Shown: in pieces, positions 4,931 to 5,973 of the stretch
How positions within the stretch are numbered: position 1 is the first letter of the stretch
Layout of the letters: the number at the start of each line of letters is the position of its first letter
From: CAZNER01 sp964572065
GTDB taxonomy: Bacteria; Patescibacteriota; Dojkabacteria; JAHIVN01
Direction: 5' to 3'
Assembly: GCA_964572065.1 (NCBI GenBank)
Contig: CAZNER010000108.1
Span: forward strand, 1 to 5,973
Length of the DNA: 5,973 bases
Translations under genes and position numbers: made by a program
The notes under the pieces: model-generated
The model's database searches: none
What the model saw: the letters and a program-made list of their open reading frames with translations, nothing else
What the model was told of the DNA's origin: nothing

Positions 4931-5075
4931 TGGAGACTTAAATAACATCGCTGAAGATGTTGACGATTTACAAGAAGATATAGATTCAGTTGATAAAAAA
5001 TTGTGGATATTAATAGCTTTATGGATTATAGATAAAATTGTTATGGCTATGTTAATAATATTATTAGGAAAATGA
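4914..5075 (+). CDS. 53-residue coiled-coil plus membrane-anchor protein
   Basis: The frame opens at an ATG within the Gly-Tyr repeat and ends in an ATGA shared with the acetyltransferase gene. Residues 1-30 are very acidic with heptad-like Leu/Ile/Val spacing (for example LNNIAEDVDDLQEDIDSV) and should form a coiled coil. Residues 30-52 are a hydrophobic helix, and the protein ends with one Lys. A short coiled coil followed by a C-terminal membrane helix is the general plan of XhlA-type phage lysis accessory proteins. The resemblance is architectural, not a sequence match. G-rich sequence at 4902-4905 may serve as ribosome-binding site. It also fills what would otherwise be a gap before the acetyltransferase gene. 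Confidence 0.7.
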   Translation: MDTDTNGDLNNIAEDVDDLQEDIDSVDKKLWILIALWIIDKIVMAMLIILLGK

Positions 5076-5413
5076 AATATACAATAGGACCAACTAATTA
5101 TACCTTTACATTGAGAGCTACAAGTGAGGATAGATTTCCTATGGCTTATGCATCAGTGCAAATAGATAAAGAAGGTGAGGAGAGAGTTGGTAAGTTAGTA
5201 GGACTTATTAGACACCCAGAATTTAAAGGAGAGGGAGTCTGTAGAGAGTTAGTATTAAAGAGAATAAAACTATGTGAAGCTTTTGATTGTACAAAAGTTT
5301 ATGTTGCTGTATATAAGAAAAGAACTGGTTTAATCAGATTATATGAGAAACTAGGTTTTAAAGAAATCAAGGCAATGTCTCCTGAATATAGGAGATTTAT
5401 AAAGAATCTATGA
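5072..5413 (+). CDS. GNAT-family N-acetyltransferase
   Basis: A 113-residue protein with the two diagnostic GNAT motifs. Motif A is LIRHPEFKGEGVCRELV (45-61), where G53-x-G55 forms the acetyl-CoA pyrophosphate loop; the usual leading Arg/Gln is Glu here. Motif B is LYEKLGFKEI (90-99), with Y91 as the usual general-acid position. The N-terminal strands (RFPMAYASVQID) are short, making this a minimal GNAT. It should transfer an acetyl group from acetyl-CoA to an amine, but the substrate (small molecule, peptide or protein N-terminus) cannot be read from sequence. It overlaps both neighbours by 4 bases and so is likely co-translated with the DUF2061-like and preceding membrane proteins. Confidence 0.9.
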   Translation: MKYTIGPTNYTFTLRATSEDRFPMAYASVQIDKEGEERVGKLVGLIRHPEFKGEGVCRELVLKRIKLCEAFDCTKVYVAVYKKRTGLIRLYEKLGFKEIKAMSPEYRRFIKNL

Positions 5414-5622
5414 AACTAAGAAAAGTAAAATTAGGTTTATTAGTTAAGAAGTCCATAGCATATAGAGCTTTAGTTATAACAACACAAATATTATTTATGT
5501 GGATTATTACTAATAATATACCTTTTGCTGTAGGAACAAGTATAGGCTGGAATATAATAAATACCATAGAATATTTTGGTTTTGATTATTTGTTTGCAAG
5601 ATTATTTAAAGTAGGAAAATAA
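5410..5622 (+). CDS. DUF2061-like small membrane protein
   Basis: A 70-residue protein beginning with a basic stretch (2-14) and KSIAYR at 14-19, the hallmark opening of DUF2061. It continues into a hydrophobic helix (about 20-34), a short TNNIPFAVGTS turn, and a second hydrophobic region (44-62). The C-terminal part (NTIEYFGFDYLFARLF) corresponds in position to the usual E..K...YY.HERxW ending but has lost the His-Glu-Arg core, so it is a divergent member. The function of the family is unknown. I recall it near or fused to sulfate-activation genes, and here an APS kinase gene follows after one base, which fits. The start shares ATGA with the acetyltransferase stop. Confidence 0.75.
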   Translation: MKLRKVKLGLLVKKSIAYRALVITTQILFMWIITNNIPFAVGTSIGWNIINTIEYFGFDYLFARLFKVGK

Positions 5623-5623
5623 A

Positions 5624-5973
5624 ATGAAAAAGGGATTTACATTATGGTTTACTGGATTACCTTCATCAGGTAAAACTACAATAGCCAAGAAACTAAAAGA
5701 AAAAATGGAGTCTAATGGAAATAAAGTTGTTCTGTTAGATGGAGATACTGTTAGAGAATTTGTTAATAACAAAGATTTCTCGAAGGAAGGGAGACTAAAA
5801 CATTTAGAATACATAATAATGTTTTCAAAGATATTAAATGACAATGGAATTGCAGTATTATGTTCCTTTGTTAGTCCCTATAAGATAACAAGAGAAAAGG
5901 GTAAAGAAGTTGTGGATGAATTCTATGAAGTTTATGTTAAATGCTCTATAGATGAATGTATCTCTAGAGATGT
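5624..5973 (+). CDS. cysC: Adenylylsulfate (APS) kinase, 3' truncated by the window
   Basis: An open frame of 116 codons from ATG 5624 to the window edge. APS kinase phosphorylates adenylylsulfate at the 3' position with ATP to give PAPS, the sulfate donor for sulfation and for reduction. Visible motifs in order: Walker A GLPSSGKTT (11-19); LDGDTVRE (38-45), the APS-binding Asp-Gly-Asp-x-x-Arg; DFSKEGR (51-57), matching the GFSxxDR region; SFVSPY (81-86), the ISPY loop; and YVKCSIDECISRD (104-116), matching the EVYV...CExRD strand. The Asn-x-x-Arg after DFSxxxR is replaced by HLEYI, so this is a somewhat divergent copy. The C-terminal lid (KGLYxKAR) lies outside. AGGA at 5613-5616 is well placed. 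An APS kinase on a mobile element would be an auxiliary metabolic gene. Confidence 0.92.
   Translation, partial: MKKGFTLWFTGLPSSGKTTIAKKLKEKMESNGNKVVLLDGDTVREFVNNKDFSKEGRLKHLEYIIMFSKILNDNGIAVLCSFVSPYKITREKGKEVVDEFYEVYVKCSIDECISRD

Noticed and set aside
5602..5844. 80-codon minus-strand frame near the 3' edge
   Set aside because: It is antisense to the APS kinase gene, whose Walker A and Asp-Gly-Asp motifs fix the coding strand.

Overview
The window is a very AT-rich stretch with every supportable gene on the + strand. I count 21 coding regions: 19 complete, plus one truncated at each edge. Fifteen of the 20 gene junctions overlap (mostly by 1 or 4 bases, up to 37), and the longest gap between genes is 40 bases. 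Arg is written mostly as AGA/AGG, Ile mostly as ATA, and the coding strand is purine-rich. There are no rRNA or tRNA genes, no chromosomal housekeeping cluster and no recognisable structural virion gene. This layout of tiny overlapping genes, many zinc ribbons, small membrane proteins and stray metabolic enzymes best fits the accessory region of a virus or other mobile element. Codon use and the zinc-ribbon load suggest an archaeal host, but a low-GC bacterial phage cannot be excluded. The cold-shock protein suggests a non-hyperthermophilic host.

Layout. Positions 1-1242 hold a partial ORF, a zinc ribbon, a membrane protein with an HExxH zinc-protease motif, a five-Cys acidic protein and a Cys-rich/coiled-coil protein. 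Positions 1239-2844 hold an alkaline-phosphatase/sulfatase-fold enzyme with Thr at the nucleophile position, a 44-residue Cys/His microprotein nested over its 3' end, and an amidoligase of the phage COOH-NH2 ligase type. Positions 2885-3304 hold a cold-shock protein and an Arg/Gly-rich protein with six Cys; a 9-bp hairpin spans the latter's stop codon. Positions 3345-4534 hold a two-helix membrane protein, two zinc ribbons, a 45-residue membrane peptide and a small helical protein. Positions 4525-5973 hold a MazG-like pyrophosphohydrolase, two nested tiny membrane proteins, a GNAT acetyltransferase, a DUF2061-like membrane protein and the start of an APS kinase.

How the genes may work together. 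Overlapping stops and starts imply one or two polycistronic transcripts with translational coupling, and breaks where independent entry is plausible are at 2845-2884, 3077-3103 and 3305-3344. Two themes stand out, both inferred. One is covalent tailoring of small proteins: an amidoligase directly coupled to a 44-residue zinc-finger peptide, with a GNAT enzyme nearby. The other is phosphate/sulfate group transfer: a phosphatase/sulfatase-fold enzyme, and an APS kinase next to DUF2061. Four genes (2075-2209, 4006-4143, 4799-4930, 4914-5075) are under 54 residues and easily missed by gene callers, but their exact stop/start overlaps with neighbours support them.
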